Shown here piece by piece: positions 8,931 through 21,828 of a stretch of DNA of 64,000 bases; positions within the stretch are counted from its first letter, which is position 1, and the number at the start of each line of letters is the position of its first letter. The notes under the pieces were generated by a model that did not search any database, was not told the DNA's origin, and worked only from the letters and a program-made list of their open reading frames with translations. The translations under genes were made by a program, and so were the position numbers. The stretch spans positions 1 through 64,000 of the forward strand of contig KV919140.1 of NCBI GenBank assembly GCA_002049455.2, written 5' to 3'. The stretch comes from Porphyra umbilicalis (Eukaryota > Rhodophyta > Bangiophyceae > Bangiales > Bangiaceae).

Positions 8931-11900
8931 GATGTGGGTGCCCTGGCATTGGCCAGCTCACGACGTCTTGTGCCTCCCCCCCCGCGAGACAGCACGGCAG
9001 CAGCGGCAGCCAGCGTACTATCAGCTCTAGTGGGGCTCAGGTCACGTCCACCGCGGAGGCCCCAGTCACATCGTGGGGACGGGGCCGGCCGGACTCGGCC
9101 CACGGTGGTTAAACGCCGCAGCACTGAGGCCCTCTCTCGGCGAAAGGGCGCACTCCATCTGCGCTGTAATTGGTGTGTCGGCGAGAGGGGCAGGACCGAA
9201 GAACGAGCGGGGCGCTTTGATTTGGCCAGGGCAGCAGTGCTCTCCCACGTGCAGCGATTCTCGTCAGCCGAAAGATCCGCGCGACGGGAATTGACAGACA
9301 AATGAAGTTGCTCGAGGTTGTTACTACGTAAGTTGGACAAGAGCCCGACTTGAGAACATAAATAGTAATTGAAACTGACAATAAGTCGACAACTGCAAAC
9401 AACCCCACAATATTAGTTTTTATCCCACAAGCCACAGCTAACATATAATGAGTTTACTCGTGATCGTAAACCACTTGCTGCTGATCGGCCAGCGGAAGAC
9501 AAATACCAATTGCAGTCTAATGTCGAGTAATTGTTGAACATGACTTGCTTTCCTTCGTGCTTCTACGGCTCTATGACTTTCATATGCCGCATCGCTGTGG
9601 AAGTGGAAGAAAACGAGTATTGCGGGACCGGTTCAGGACAGAGCACTGGACACGGTTCCGCATTGTCGAAGTGGTACGGTTGCGGCACCGCCGAGCAGGG
9701 GGCGAAAACGCAGACAGCTGGCATGTGCAGGGGCGCCGCAAGTGCCACGGGGTTCGCCGTGTCGCTTCAAAAGAGCGCCCTGCGCCGGCGGCGATGGTCT
9801 CTGCCAGCAGGTTGAAGAAGGCGTCTTGTAATAAACGTATGGTGAGCCCAGTATGCTCTCCATGGGAGTGCTGGGGAGGCCCCCCGGCGTAGCGGACGCC
9901 GTCGCCGAAGTAGCGCAGAGGCATCTTTTGGCGCACTGTCATTGTCCTGAACCCCCGCTCGCAGCGGCCCTGGGGGTGTGCTCTTTATGGATTTCTGTTG
10001 GTCAGAACTCTCGGCGTGGAACGAAGGTGGTCAATCCGAGCCGTGCCGACCTTAGATTGGGGCCTGGAAAAAGGCCTAATGCGGCCTGCATTCGCGTGTG
10101 TCATTTTAGTGCCGATCGATGCGCAGTCTTCCTGGGACACCGATCACCGAGCTGGAAAAAACGGTTGGTGGTCCCGACCGCGATCGATCAGCCGCATCTG
10201 CAATGTGACGGGCTCTAGCGCCAACAGGACGGCCTCAAACCTCGCCACCCCGACCGTATCGGTTTTTTGTCAAGCATAAGAGATCCCTTGACTGCAAAAT
10301 ATGCGCCTTCCTCCGGGCTTTCTGTTGATATTGTTTCTGTCCCTTCGCTGTTTGTTTTTCGTAGCAGTGCCGAAGTATCGCTGATCGACCAATGAAGTGT
10401 GTCGACGGAGCATGTCGGATGGATTTCGAGCAACGGCGATCATCATCGTTTCCGGCCCAATAGAGTGGGGTCGGACGCCACCTTGTGACCTTCTCTCCTC
10501 ACCCCTACGGCCTAGTGTCAGCTGAAGTGTGGAGTTCCTCCAGTGTACTTACTCCGGATACATCGATCTCAGCCATGCATGTTATGGAATACAATACCTT
10601 CATGAATACCTATCGCCATGCCGACACCCCATCCCCATTGTCGCCCATCCACGGGTCGCCCTTCCTGCTATTCTCCGCCTCCCCGCTACCGCCCCCCTAC
10701 AACTAGCATGTACTGTACCGCTATCTGGACGTCTTCATCGTCCCCCTACGTCCTGTCGCTACTGTCCGGCAGGCTTGCGTCCGCCACCGGGTGAAAGGGG
10801 GGAGCGGAGACAACCATATGCGGCAAACGTAGAGGCGAACAAGGGGGGGGGGGAGAGAGGGGGAAAAAACAGAACGGCGGCTGCAAGGAGAGGGGGATAA
10901 GAAGGAGGGAGCGATAGGAAAGATGAAATTTCTTGGAAAGAAAACAAAGCAGGTTGAGTCGGTTGGCAGGGGAGTCGGAGGGCGACAGTGTGGAGGACTG
11001 GGTGGGCATCATGCTTGATTCCAGGTGAAGGGATGGATATGCCACGAAGAGGGGGGGGGATTCGTTGGTAGCGGCACTCGTCAGGAGGGGGCATGCGATG
11101 ACACAAGAGCGTCATTGGTCTGATTAGTCGGCAGAAGAACAGCCGTGGCTCCTGGCAAACAAAAAGGCGCGCTCGCGGAGCTCATTAATCTAGTCAACTT
11201 GAGTTGATCCAATTAGGGAGTGGATCTGCTCCACAAAAAGACCCCCGGCGTCGTCTGACCAATCATTTTTCAGACTCGGGGGGGGTCTGATCCATGTCCG
11301 TTGCCCGCCCAAGCGCTCTTGCGGACTCGAGGTCTCCTCGACACAGCGATCCTTCTCGGCCGAGCGCACCGCCCTGGGCCTTTTGTCCTGAGGAACCCAT
11401 CGCCAGCGGTCCGCCCCCGCTCTGAACGCCCTTCTCCGTGCATTGCACCCTGTCACCATAACCACCCTCGCGGATCCTCTCCTCTCTTCTTGTAGGACCC
11501 CACCGATGTCCCAACCCGCCTTCCCCCCCCGCCGCCCACCCACTCCGCTGACAACTTTGTCGTCTTTGCTTTTCTTCCCCCAATTTTGGCCACGCTTTCC
11601 GGACCTTGCCCTGTATCTTTCTTTTCTCGCCTCATTTCCCCCCTGCGGAGCACCCGCTGTGTTTTCATCGTTCCTCCAGCTCGTTGTCGGCAGTGGCCAC
11701 ATTTTAATGCCCGTCGCTCCATGGTCGGCGCACCCTCCACGCATCCTCCTCTCCACCGCCCTCACTGCCGTTTTGGTGACCTGTGTACACACCGGCCACC
11801 CCGAGTAAGTTCTAGTCGGAGGAGGGTAGGGGAAGGGCGGTGGCAGCCATCTGCAGGGGGAGGAGAGGGATTGGCAGTAGCGGTGGCCGGGTAGCAGGTG

Positions 11901-12570
11901 CAAGAAGAGAGCCCGGTGGCGGTGGTAACAGGCGTGTGTCGGCCCCCCCAACCAATCATTGTTCTGTAAAAACAAGGGGACTGGAGCATGTAAATGGACA
12001 CACGACTGTTATCCAATGAGAAGCATCGATACCTGTCGCCGACGAGAAGAGTTACTGTCAACATCACGGTCTGTCAGATATGGTACGCGGACTGATCGCG
12101 GCTATTCAGCGGAAGAAGAGCCCCTGACTAGCGCAACGCAGATTGGATCGCCAGATCAGCTGACAGCCAGAGGAACTAGAGAACAAGATCAGAAGCCCCG
12201 CAGAGCCCCGTCGAATCGGCAATGCGGGCGATATTAAGGTCTCATGACGCTGCAGAGCCCTTGCCAAGATCGCGGAAACCGCTTTGAAATTCTTGTGCCG
12301 CAATTACGTCGGCGCCGGATGCAGAAGATGGCTGGCGGGACGGTCGGGCACCCACCGCCCTGCACGTCCACCTTGGCGACACGCCGCGCCCCCCCCCCCC
12401 CCCTGCCCCTGCCGCTGACGCCGCCCACCCCTCCCCCCCCGCCACCGCCGCCGCCGGCCGTCGACGACCCAGTGTCGCGAGCGTGTTCTTTCTCTGTGGC
12501 GCTTGCCATGCCCCGGCGTTTTGGGGCTCTATGCTCCGAGGCTGTTCGTTGCGCTTCGCGCCTTCTTTAA
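8931..12570. other. Intergenic DNA, no gene recognised
   Basis: Flank of element A. GC drops compared with both sides, especially 9300-10800. Frames are short. The longest (antisense, 11190-11975) has no ATG at its head and no recognisable motif. I see no conserved protein, tRNA or terminal repeat here. Confidence 0.6.
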
Positions 12571-12885
12571 TGTGCGTACGTGCGTTTATGAGTACCTGCC
12601 TATATGCAAACCTGCGTATGTGCGTACGTGCGTACGTGCGTACGTGCGTATGTGCGTACCTGCGTATGTGCGTACGTGCGTACGTGCGTACGTACGTATG
12701 TGCGTACGTGCGTACGTGCGTATGTGCGTACGTGCGTACGTGCGTACGTGCTTACGTGCGTACCTGCGTATGTGCGTACGTGCGTACGTGCGTATGTGCG
12801 TACCTGCGTACCTGCGTATGTGCGTACGTGCGTACCTGCGTATGTGCGTACCTGCGTACCTGCGTATGTGCGTACGTGCGTACGC
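12571..12885 (+). repeat. 8-bp satellite, TGCGTACG-type units
   Basis: About 39 tandem copies of an 8-base unit, mostly TGCGTACG, TGCGTATG and TGCGTACC. Because 8 is not a multiple of 3, three units read as an 8-residue peptide, which explains the V/R/T/Y/C/A-rich spurious frames on both strands. Most stretches alternate purine and pyrimidine perfectly. Confidence 0.95.
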
Positions 12886-13538
12886 GCTGAGCCACCGCCG
12901 CCGCCGCCGCCAATGATAGGGCGGCTCGCGGCGCTGAGGCGGGTGCTCACTGGGGGGGAGGGCAGGGGGAGGGCGGGCGGGGCGCCCCCGCCCGCCGCTG
13001 CAGCGTCGGTCGCCGGTGGCGCTGACGGGCGGCGGCGGCCGCGTAGACCGCCGCTGCAGCGTCGGTCACCGGCGGCGCTGACGGGCGACGCGGGCTTGGC
13101 GGCCCGCCGCCACCCGCCTTGCGGCCGCCGCGCAGTGGAGGGTTCGGTCGGGGGCAGTGGGGGCCGGGCGCTGGCGGCCGCCGCTGCGGGCGCCTGTCGC
13201 TTTGCCGGTGGCAGCCGGCGGCGGCGGCGGCGGCGGCGGCAGTGCGGGAGGCCGTGGCGGCTACAACGGCAGCGGCGCGTCCGTCTGCCTTCCCAACTGC
13301 GCCCAACCGCCAGCGGCGGCCGCAGGAGCGCCGTCCGGCGGTCGCCGGCGCGCGCACCGCGGCGGGCACCCAACCGGCGGCCCGGTCGGAGCTGAAAGCG
13401 CGGTTGCGAAAACAGCCGTGCGTGGAGTTGTGCTGTGATCAAAGACCATCTCCTTGTCAAAGATTCAAAGCATTACGCACTGAAAGCGCGTGCGCGAAAA
13501 CACCCGCCCCTGGAGTTGTCCTGTGATCCAAGAGGATC
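12886..13538. other. GC-rich non-coding stretch with short direct repeats
   Basis: GGC/GCC-rich DNA with frames open on both strands but no recognisable protein. A roughly 40-bp segment around CCGCTGCAGCGTCGGTC occurs twice (near 12992 and 13048). A 53-bp segment starting CTGAAAGCGCG occurs at 13391-13443 and 13479-13531 (about 80% identical, 88 bp apart), the second copy ending next to the MITE. Confidence 0.7.
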
Positions 13539-13672
13539 TACAGTGCGTTCTCATTATAAGAGACGGCTGATTCAGCTGAATATCAATAAAAGTGGCTTAC
13601 GCGGACTGGAATGAATGACTCGCGACCCATATTCTCTTGTAAATGATTCTCTTATAACGAGAACGCGCTGTA
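13539..13672. mobile_element. 134-bp MITE with TA ends, Tc1/mariner-pogo-like
   Basis: Terminal inverted repeats of 23 bp match at 21 of 23 positions (begin CAGYGCGTTCTC and continue RTTATAAGAGA), each preceded or followed by TA: 13539-13563 and 13648-13672. The CAGT-like start, the TTATAA core and the TA duplication are typical of non-autonomous Tc1/mariner (pogo/Tigger-like) elements. The interior has no coding capacity and is AT-richer than its surroundings. Confidence 0.8.
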
Positions 13673-14244
13673 TTTGTGCAAGTTCCAAAGCATGATTTAC
13701 ACTTAAAAGAGGCCGCGTCGCGCTTCCCTTGGCACGTGCCGTTACTTTTCATGCCCTGCATTGGTTTTTATTTTCATGTCCCGGCGGGCGTCCACGGGCA
13801 GGCGCGCGCGCCCGAGCCGTCCCCCCCAGAGCGCGTCGGCCCCCCACCCAGGTGACGCCGTGCATGCGACAGTCGCACGTCACGCACGGCTCGCCCATAG
13901 CCTCACCCCCCCAGCCCTACGGCCTCACACGTGCGTCCGCCTTCGCGGCCGCTACAGCGCAGCCCACCCGCCCCCCAGGGCAAACGCAACGCCAATCCCG
14001 CCCCCTCGTCCATGGTGGCTAGGCTTGTTGCCAGCAACAAGCCTATCGCAGCAGGGGGCGTGGGCGCAGGGGCCGCCGCCGCCGTCGTAGGAGCGGCCAC
14101 CGGCAAGCTAGCGGCGTCTTCACGCCCCCCCTTCCTGCAGCCCTACGGCCCCTCAACCTCTCCACAACCCCCCGGATGTACCCCCGTGTCCGGTCTCCTT
14201 CCCCCACGACGCACCGCGCGGCCAGCTGCGCGACATCCCGCGCG
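13673..14244. other. Intergenic DNA, nothing recognised
   Basis: Short frames on both strands, no conserved protein or structural RNA seen. The right end carries one copy of the GCCAG target duplicated by the solo LTR. Confidence 0.55.
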
Positions 14245-14249
14245 GCCAG

Positions 14250-14744
14250 TGTAGCGGTTCTACGCACCACCACGTTGGTTCGTCGTCCAGCCGAAGTGAC
14301 CTCTTGATCAGCTCGGTCCGTCGAAGGAACTGCCCCGGAAATCGACCCACAGCCCAGCCTTCCCCCAATGGGAGGAGAGGATCACGGCAAAGCCCAGGGG
14401 GGAATCGTAGTCCAAAGCACAGTTGCTTTTATCAAACGGCGACGGGGACGGCGTCCCCTCTGTCAATAAACCCCTCCCAAACCCAAGCGCCGGCGGCCAA
14501 AGCCGCCCTCAGTGCGCCAAACGGATAAATCCCTACAAAGCGAAAAGTTCAAATAAGTAGTAGGGGGGCTGGGAAAACCACTGGGGACAAGCCCCGACCC
14601 CGACCGAATCCAACCTCCCCGAGATCTGGACAGGTCATTCCCTTGCTGGCCCGGATCGGGATATTTTGGGACGGCCCCTGGGGGTGTGCTGTCCACAGCT
14701 GAGGGGCCACGCCCCTTCCAACTGTGGGACCCCCGACCGCCACA
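14250..14744 (-). mobile_element. Solo LTR of the element A family, with target duplication
   Basis: A 495-bp minus-strand copy of the element A LTR, about 95% like 8436-8930. It is flanked by a perfect 5-bp direct repeat, GCCAG, at 14245-14249 and 14745-14749. No gag-pol lies next to it, so it is the usual remnant left when the two LTRs of an inserted copy recombine. Confidence 0.95.
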
Positions 14745-14749
14745 GCCAG

Positions 14750-15811
14750 CTGCGCCACCCCGACACAACCACCCCCTCGCGCGGGCGACACGCACGGCGC
14801 CGCCTTCTCCCCGTCACAGGCCCGCGCACAGCACCACAGCACTCCGCAGAACCGTCGCCACGATGAAATTTTACATCTTTGCTCGAGATTCATTGTCCGG
14901 ACCTCTTTGTGAGATCAATTTTTTTGTCCACCGACGGTTCGCTGTCAAATGCGAGCGGGGCTCCTGTCTGCTTCTTCAGAGATCTAGGGCTACTTTGCCA
15001 ACGGACAGGGACGCTGAAATAATTTCGGACCCGTCCATCCACTCGCACTCAGATGCTCTGCACGCAGAAGGCCGTTGTGCGCCTCGTGCACGCCCGGGCA
15101 TGCTCCAAGCAAACAGGGCATGCGGAGCGCGAGCTACCCTGCTCGTCCTCTGTCGCGCTCCTTCCAAGACCACCGCCTGCTTCGGCTCGTCCGCGCCGGG
15201 TGGCCGTTATCGTGCACAAGTTTCTGTGGGGTGTCTGGTGTGGCAGGCGCGACAAGGGGGGTGGAAGAGTTGGTGTTTCAAACATGGATGTAGCTAAGGG
15301 GGGGGCGTAGCGCGGCATGTGCTGAAACTGAGGAGAGGAGGCGACGGCAACCTGCAATGACCGTGATGAGCGTGGATTGGAATGACATGACGGGCGAGCG
15401 GTGGCCACTGCCTGCGGGCGAGGAGCGTTGACTACTTTCCGGTAGCAGCCAAACGCTACTTGCGGGCGGAAGGAGGCGACAACCTGCCAGAGGGAGGTGG
15501 CGACAACCTGCCGGCGGGGCGGCTGCTCTCTTTGGGCATTAGGCGGTGGCGACCTGGGGGCAGGGGGCGTTCCGAGCGCGATATGCTCGGTTTCATCCCG
15601 AATTTGAGGGAAAGTAGCCCACTCCGCTGGGACTTGGCCGCACATCGCGCTTTCCCATTGACTTTGCCACGGAATGGTCGATGCAGTCGAACTCTGGGGA
15701 GCATCAATCTGTCAACAGTCCGTCTCCAGCCTGGAATCGCACATTGCCCGGAAGCACCATGCGGTGGGGCTCTCGAAACACACTGAATTAACCGAAGAAG
15801 CACGTTGGCAG
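14750..15811. other. Intergenic DNA, no gene recognised
   Basis: Short overlapping frames on both strands, none with an identifiable domain. Confidence 0.5.
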
Positions 15812-16092
15812 AACCACCGACGGTGCCGTCGGCGGCCGGGAGCTCCAGTCGAGCCCCGTACGCCGGGGAGCCTGCCGGCGCAGCCGCACCCTACCATTGG
15901 GGCGGCTTCTCCTCATCCGCTGGGGGGTACTCTGCCGCGGGGGCGGCGCCGAGTAGGGCGCCGCGCTCGACGTGGGGGCCGGGCCCCGCGGACCGGGGGC
16001 CGGCCCAGGAGTATCCGGTGGACCCCCCGAGTTATGACCACTACGGGGGGTACGCCCGCGACGACCGCCCGCCGTCGCCGGGTGGGGAGTAG
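15812..16092 (+). other. Possible terminal exon of an unrecognised gene
   Basis: A short open frame without an ATG, preceded by an AG acceptor-like site (CACGTTGGCAG), coding for a Gly/Tyr/Ser/Pro-rich tail (PYHWGGFSSSAGGYSAAG; PPSYDHYGGYARDDRPP) and ending in TAG. The composition resembles tails of RNA-binding or adhesion proteins more than random GC-rich DNA. No upstream exon was found, and element B begins just downstream. Confidence 0.2.
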
Positions 16093-19000
16093 TGACCCGT
16101 GGCAGGGTACGGTACGGGGGCGTCGAGTATCGCTAGTTCCGGCCCCTACCATGTTTGTCCCTAGTTGGGTAGGATCTTTTGCCAGGGGTGTGTGTGAGAG
16201 GTGCCCTGTCCTGGGGGTTTTAGTTGCTTTACACCCTTCTTCTCACCGTGAGCTGGTGTCGCCTACAGTGCTAGCGAACCTTCTCAGCGGGGAGGTCCTC
16301 CATAAAGTGCCAGGAGTCCTCCCGGTGTCCATATCCGAACCATCTTACCTTGAGCATGAGTCGCTCCTGGTCGTCATACCCCTGTCCCACAAAGTGACCG
16401 AAGACAGCCTCAATCGGTTTACTAGCCGATGAGGGGAGGGAGGGGACCCGCCACGCGGCCAGAGCCCGTGCCCACGCCGGGTCACCCTCGGGGGGTTCCG
16501 GGGCCCGGGTGGCGTGGTTCCCGTTGATGGTGCGGATACCACCGTCACTTTCGATTGTAAGCCGGCGCCCGTCGGTCTTCAAGACCTGGTAGGGTCCCAG
16601 TGTTTTGAAGACGAGTTTACCCCCCTGGTTCTCGTGGGACTTCACGAATACCCAGTCTCCAACTCGGAGGGCTTCGTGGCGAGCCTGCACGCGCTTGTCG
16701 AAGGCCCGTTTGTACCGGGCCTGTGCCTTTTCCATTGTATCCCGTACTAGGGGGATCATGGAGTCGAGGCGCTGGAGGAAATTCTCCGTGACTCGCCCGA
16801 GGTTTAGTATCTCCCCGGGGTCGGTGCCCGCTGTAAGTCGTTCGATTGCCACGGGAGTAAACCGTCGTGGACTTACAAACGCGAAGGGGACTTGCCCCGT
16901 GCTACTATGCACTTGCGAATTGTAAGCCGTTGCTACCGGGCTTAAGTGCAGGGACCACGTAACTACGTGGTCACATACGTAGTGTCGTAGTTGCTTAACT
17001 AAGGTCTTATTAAACCGTTCGACCTGCCCATTAGTCTGGGGGTGGTAAGGTGTGGCATAGATTAGTGTCAATACTCAGTGCCTTGAGCACTCCTTGCCAG
17101 AGTACGGCCGCGAATCGGGGTCCGTTTTCCGATAGAACTGAATCGGGGATCCCATAGCTAGCAACCCACGTGTCGAGGAACGCGCTGAGAACATCCAGAG
17201 CCGTGATGTCTCAAGTGGGACCGCCCGTGTGACCTTAGTAAATCGGTCACAGATAACAAGGATGTACTCATGTCCTTCGGGGGTCCGGGGCAGGGGGCCA
17301 AGTAAGTCAATGGCCAGCGCTGCGAAGGGTTCCGTCGCGGGGAACAGCCTCATGAACGCTTTACTCTGCGTACCCATGAGTCGGTTCTTTGCACAGGTGG
17401 GGCAAGCTGCCACCCACCCGAACACATCCATCGCCAGCGAGGGCCAATAGTATTGGTCTCGCAGGGTCTGGTACATACGCGTCCCACCTGGATGCGCACC
17501 CAAGGGGAATGAGTGCTCCGCCCTTAACACGTCCTTGACCAGGGCTTGGGGAACCAGTAACTGCTGGGTCCCCTCTCGGTGTCCTCGACGGCACAACAAC
17601 CCGTCCGCGTTCTCATAGAAGCGCGTGGGCGTAGGGGTGTCAAGTAATTTCTTGACCCCCTGGCAGAACTCATCTGTCGCCTGCTTCTGGGCTAGTTCGC
17701 CCAGGGGTATGCGGGCGGTCTCCCTGTTCTCGGGGAGTCGGGGGTCGAGCACCGCCCCCGACCGCGTGGTCACCCCAACTGTGGGGATCTCCTGGGAGAT
17801 TGGTCCCGTGTCCAGCCCCTCAGTCGGGAGGCGGGACAGCGCGTCGGCCACCGCGTTTTGGGGGCCGGGCTTGTACTCCACATCATAGTTGAACTCCGAG
17901 AGGAGGATGCGCCAACGATTGAGTCGATTGTTGGTGCAGGCCGTCGTGGTTAGTATCCACTTCAGTGCCTTGTGGTCACACCGGATGAGGAGCTTGGTGC
18001 CTTCGATGTACGGTCGTAGTAAACCGACCGCCCACACCACACCGAGTTCCTCAATCACGGTGACGGTGTAGTTCTTCTCTGCCAGCAGTAGGCCCTTACT
18101 GAAGTAGCCTACTGGCAGGTACTTGCCATCGGGTTGCTGCTGTAGTAGGCAGCACCCTAGCTGGTCGTAGCTAGCATCCACATCGATGTTGTACTTCCTC
18201 TCCTTGCGCGGCATCGAAAGGATGGGCGGGTGGCATAGCTGTTCGCTTAGTTTGTCGAACGCGGCCTGTTCCTCCGGGGTAGGGGGACTCAACCGCTTCG
18301 GAAGCTTTACGCTGTTCAAGTCGTTCAGCGGCTTCGCTGTCTTAGCGAAGTCTACCGTGAACCGACGGTAGACATTGCACATGCCCAAGAAACTCCTTAG
18401 TTGGGTTTGGGTCTTGGGGAAGATGGCCTTCTTGATGGCCTTGAGGTTCTTCTCGTTCACAATCAAGCATTCTGGCCGCACTACGTGGCCAAGGTACTCC
18501 ACCTCTTTAGTAAAGAGGTGGAACTTCTGTGCCTTGAGGGTGACCCCATGCTTCCCGAGTAGGGTGAGCACCGTGTCCAAGTGGGATAGGTGGGACTCGG
18601 CATTGACGGAGAAGATGATGAGGTCGTCTGGGTAGACGAGCACATTCTGCCACTTGAGTCCGGATAGGATCATGTCAATAGCCCGCTGGAAAGTGGCAGG
18701 GGCCTTGCACAGGCCAAAGGGAAGATGGGTAAACTGGTACGTCCCACAGTGGCAAGTGAATGCCGTCTTAGGCTTATCCTCCTCGGCTAGGGGGATCTGC
18801 CAATACCCCGCGTTGCAGTCCAACGTGGAGAAGAACTGGACATCCCCTAGGGAGTCGAGGCAGTCGTCCATCCGGGGTACAGGGTACGAGTCGCGTACTG
18901 TGCGCTCGTTTAACTGCCGATAGTCGATGCAGAACCGGGGACTTCCGTCGGGTTTCGGGATGAGTACCACCGGGCTAGCCCATTCATTCTGGCTGGGCTC

Positions 19001-21828
19001 TATAACTTCGAGCTTGAGCATTCGGTCGACTTGGGCCTTGATGAGTTCCCTTGTTCGGGGACCCATCCGATAGGGGTTGAGCCGGACGGGCTTGGAGCCC
19101 GGCTTCAACTCGATCCGGTGCTCCGCGGCCTTCATGGAGCCCAAGTACCCGCTCCAGAGGGCTCGGTGCTTCTCCAGTAGGGCGAGCACTTGAGGCCGCA
19201 ACCCCTCGGGCACGTTCGAAGTATGAACGTAGGGGTCCTCCACGGGGTCTGTCGCGTCGGGCACGGTGGTCGGATTGGGACTGAGTGCAGCCCAGTCCTC
19301 TCTGGAAATGGCGGCTACCGTACCGGAGTAGGCCAACATATGCCCTAGGACCATTCCCTTGGGGAGTCGCTTCCCGTATGGGTCACCTCCACCCACCACG
19401 TCTGGTTGGCGGTGCAGCCCATGGTGCCAGTTGCCACCTGCACGAGGTGGCGCTCATACACTTGATGGCGCTGGGTGATGACCCCGTTTCCTTGGAATGA
19501 CGTCTGTACTGGGAAGTACCCCCGGGACCGCCGGGGCAGGACCACCTCGTGCGCCAGGCGTACCTTGGCGTCCGCTAGCGGCCCCAGCCTTTCTGGGTTG
19601 GTCCGCCCTGGCGTACGACACCGTCTTACACCGACGGAGGATGGGGACCTTACATCCATTTAGTAACTGGATGTACCCCTTGGGCCCGCAAATGTTGGGG
19701 ACATGGACGTCAGTGTAGTCGGTCCCTAGGAGTAGAGGGACCGACATGCCGCGCACTCCTCCACTCGTGACTGGGGTTGAGTAAGTGCCGACTCGCACGG
19801 TAAGAGTGACGGTGCCCGTGATGGGAAGGAGTCCCCCGCTCACGTCACATAACTGGGCGGTCGCCGCGTCTAAGGGCGCCACCTTCATCTCCGGGGGGGA
19901 GTAGCGCTTCCCGTACTAGGGAGACGCACAACCCCGTGTCGAAAATGACGCGGAGGGCTAACTCACGCCCGGCGGCCAGCCAGACGCGACTGGCCACCTG
20001 ATAGTTGGACCCCGTCAGGATGGCCACCACCTTCCGGCCGTCCACCCCCTTCGGGAGGGGCGCGTCCCGAGGGCGGATCCCCTTTGGTTGGGATTGGATG
20101 TGTACTGGCATCCCATCCACGCCCCGGGTTGGGTCCACCGGTCGCCGCGGGGAGGGCCCACCACCGGTGGTTACTCGTTTCCCTCCTCGGACTCAGAGGA
20201 GGTGGCGGGTCCGCACTCAGGCTCGGTCTGCGGTTCCCCCTTCTCAAGCGGCGTCGACTCCCCGCCGCTTGAGCCGGATTCCTCATCGGGAATGGCAACG
20301 GCTACTCGCCGGCCCGTTCGCTGGGTATCGCGGGAGCCCAAGGCCGTCCCGAGAGGGGACCAGCGACTGGACGTTGCCAATCGGTCACGTAGGCGTGCGT
20401 CCACGTCGGGGTACACCTCGGCCCAATGACCCACCTTGCCGCACTGCCATCAAGGGTACTCTCCCGCCCGGGGTTTGGGTCGGGAAGACTTATCCCTCGG
20501 TCGGGATCGGTGGCGTGAGTTGTCGCCGCCCCCGAGAGTCGAGCCGCCCGGGGCCTTGGGTCGGGCCACATCGTACCGGGCGCCGGGAGTCGGGGCGCCC
20601 ACGGCCCCGACGGCCCGGACAGGGGCGTCCCGCGGTTGGTAACCCCGTGTTCCCCCGGTGACACGAGGAAGTGCGGCCGCGCGAGCTTGCCGCCGGAGCC
20701 GGGCCTCCTCCGCGAGCACTTCTTGCTCCTTGGTCCGCTCCTTAAGCTGCTCAAGTCGTAGCCAGCGGTGTTCCTCGCCGTTAGTCAGGGCGACGCGAGC
20801 CAACTCCGCCATATTCATGCCGGGGGTGTTTCGCTCCCTCACAGTGGCGCGCTCTGCGCGGTTGACACCTTCCACAAAGCTCCCCTTGAGCGCGCCTTCC
20901 CCGTACATGAACCCGCACTCGGTGTTGAGGCGGCGGAGGCGCTCGGCGAAGGACAACTCGTCTTCGTCGTCCCGTTGGACCGGGAAGTTAAGGGTCTCGA
21001 CGAGAGTAGCCAGTGAGGCCTCATCGACGTGACGCTGGAGCATCCAGCTGATGAGCTCCAGGTAGGAAGTGACCTAGCCGGGGTTACCCGCCCGACGAGT
21101 TGGCATAACCATCATCACCTTTGACTTGAGAGGTTCCTTCGTAAAGTCGTGAATGATGTAGAAGGCTTCGCCTTTGGAGACGTCGTTGTCGTCACTGGCC
21201 TTGGCGAACTTGCGCAAAGACTGGAAGACCTTGGCCGGGGGGGAATCGTCCCACTAGTCGTGCACCCCGAATGATTGAGCCACGTCCTTCTTGCGCCGGC
21301 CCAAAGTACGGGCCTGGCACCGCGTGTAGGCAATCGACTTGTTGTCTAGCGCGTAGGTCTCACAATCGAACATCATCCGGTGGTACGGGTGGTTCACCAC
21401 AATCTTGGGCGGCACCACCCGAGTTGAGGGTGTCGGGATGGCTTGAGTCGGCCACCTCTCCGCCTCCGGACCGATCGCGGGGAAGAGTTGCGTCGGGAAC
21501 CCCGGGTCGATATCCCGGGGTAACTCTGGCGCCGCTCCCCCGCCTTGCTCACCCCCCCCGCCGAGTCAGGAGTCGGTTAGGTCCTCGGGTCAATACCCCG
21601 AGTGCCCTCCCTCACCGTCGACGGCGTGGGGGTAGCGAGAAACGCACCAAGTAGGGACGCAACGGCTGACTCGTCCCCTGAGCGAGAGACTTCAGTGGTC
21701 GACGACGACGTCGAGTTGTCGCGTAGGTACCGACGGGAGGAGCGTCGGACTCGGCCCCAGCGCTCAGCAAGCCTGGGCATAGAGCCCCTCAACATCGTAA
21801 CTAGCGATCGGGTAACTTCAGACCTAAC

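Noticed and set aside
11190-11975. Antisense 261-codon frame
   Set aside because: No ATG at its head, Arg/Gly-rich, no motif; likely chance opening.
12571-12885. Possible CRISPR-like or repeat-protein locus (V/R/T/Y peptide repeats)
   Set aside because: Plain 8-bp satellite with no spacers; the peptide repeat is a by-product and is present on both strands.
15674-16432. Plus-strand 252-codon frame
   Set aside because: Its second half is the reverse of element B's pol end and the first half has no motif; only the different frame at 15812-16092 is kept, as a weak exon candidate.
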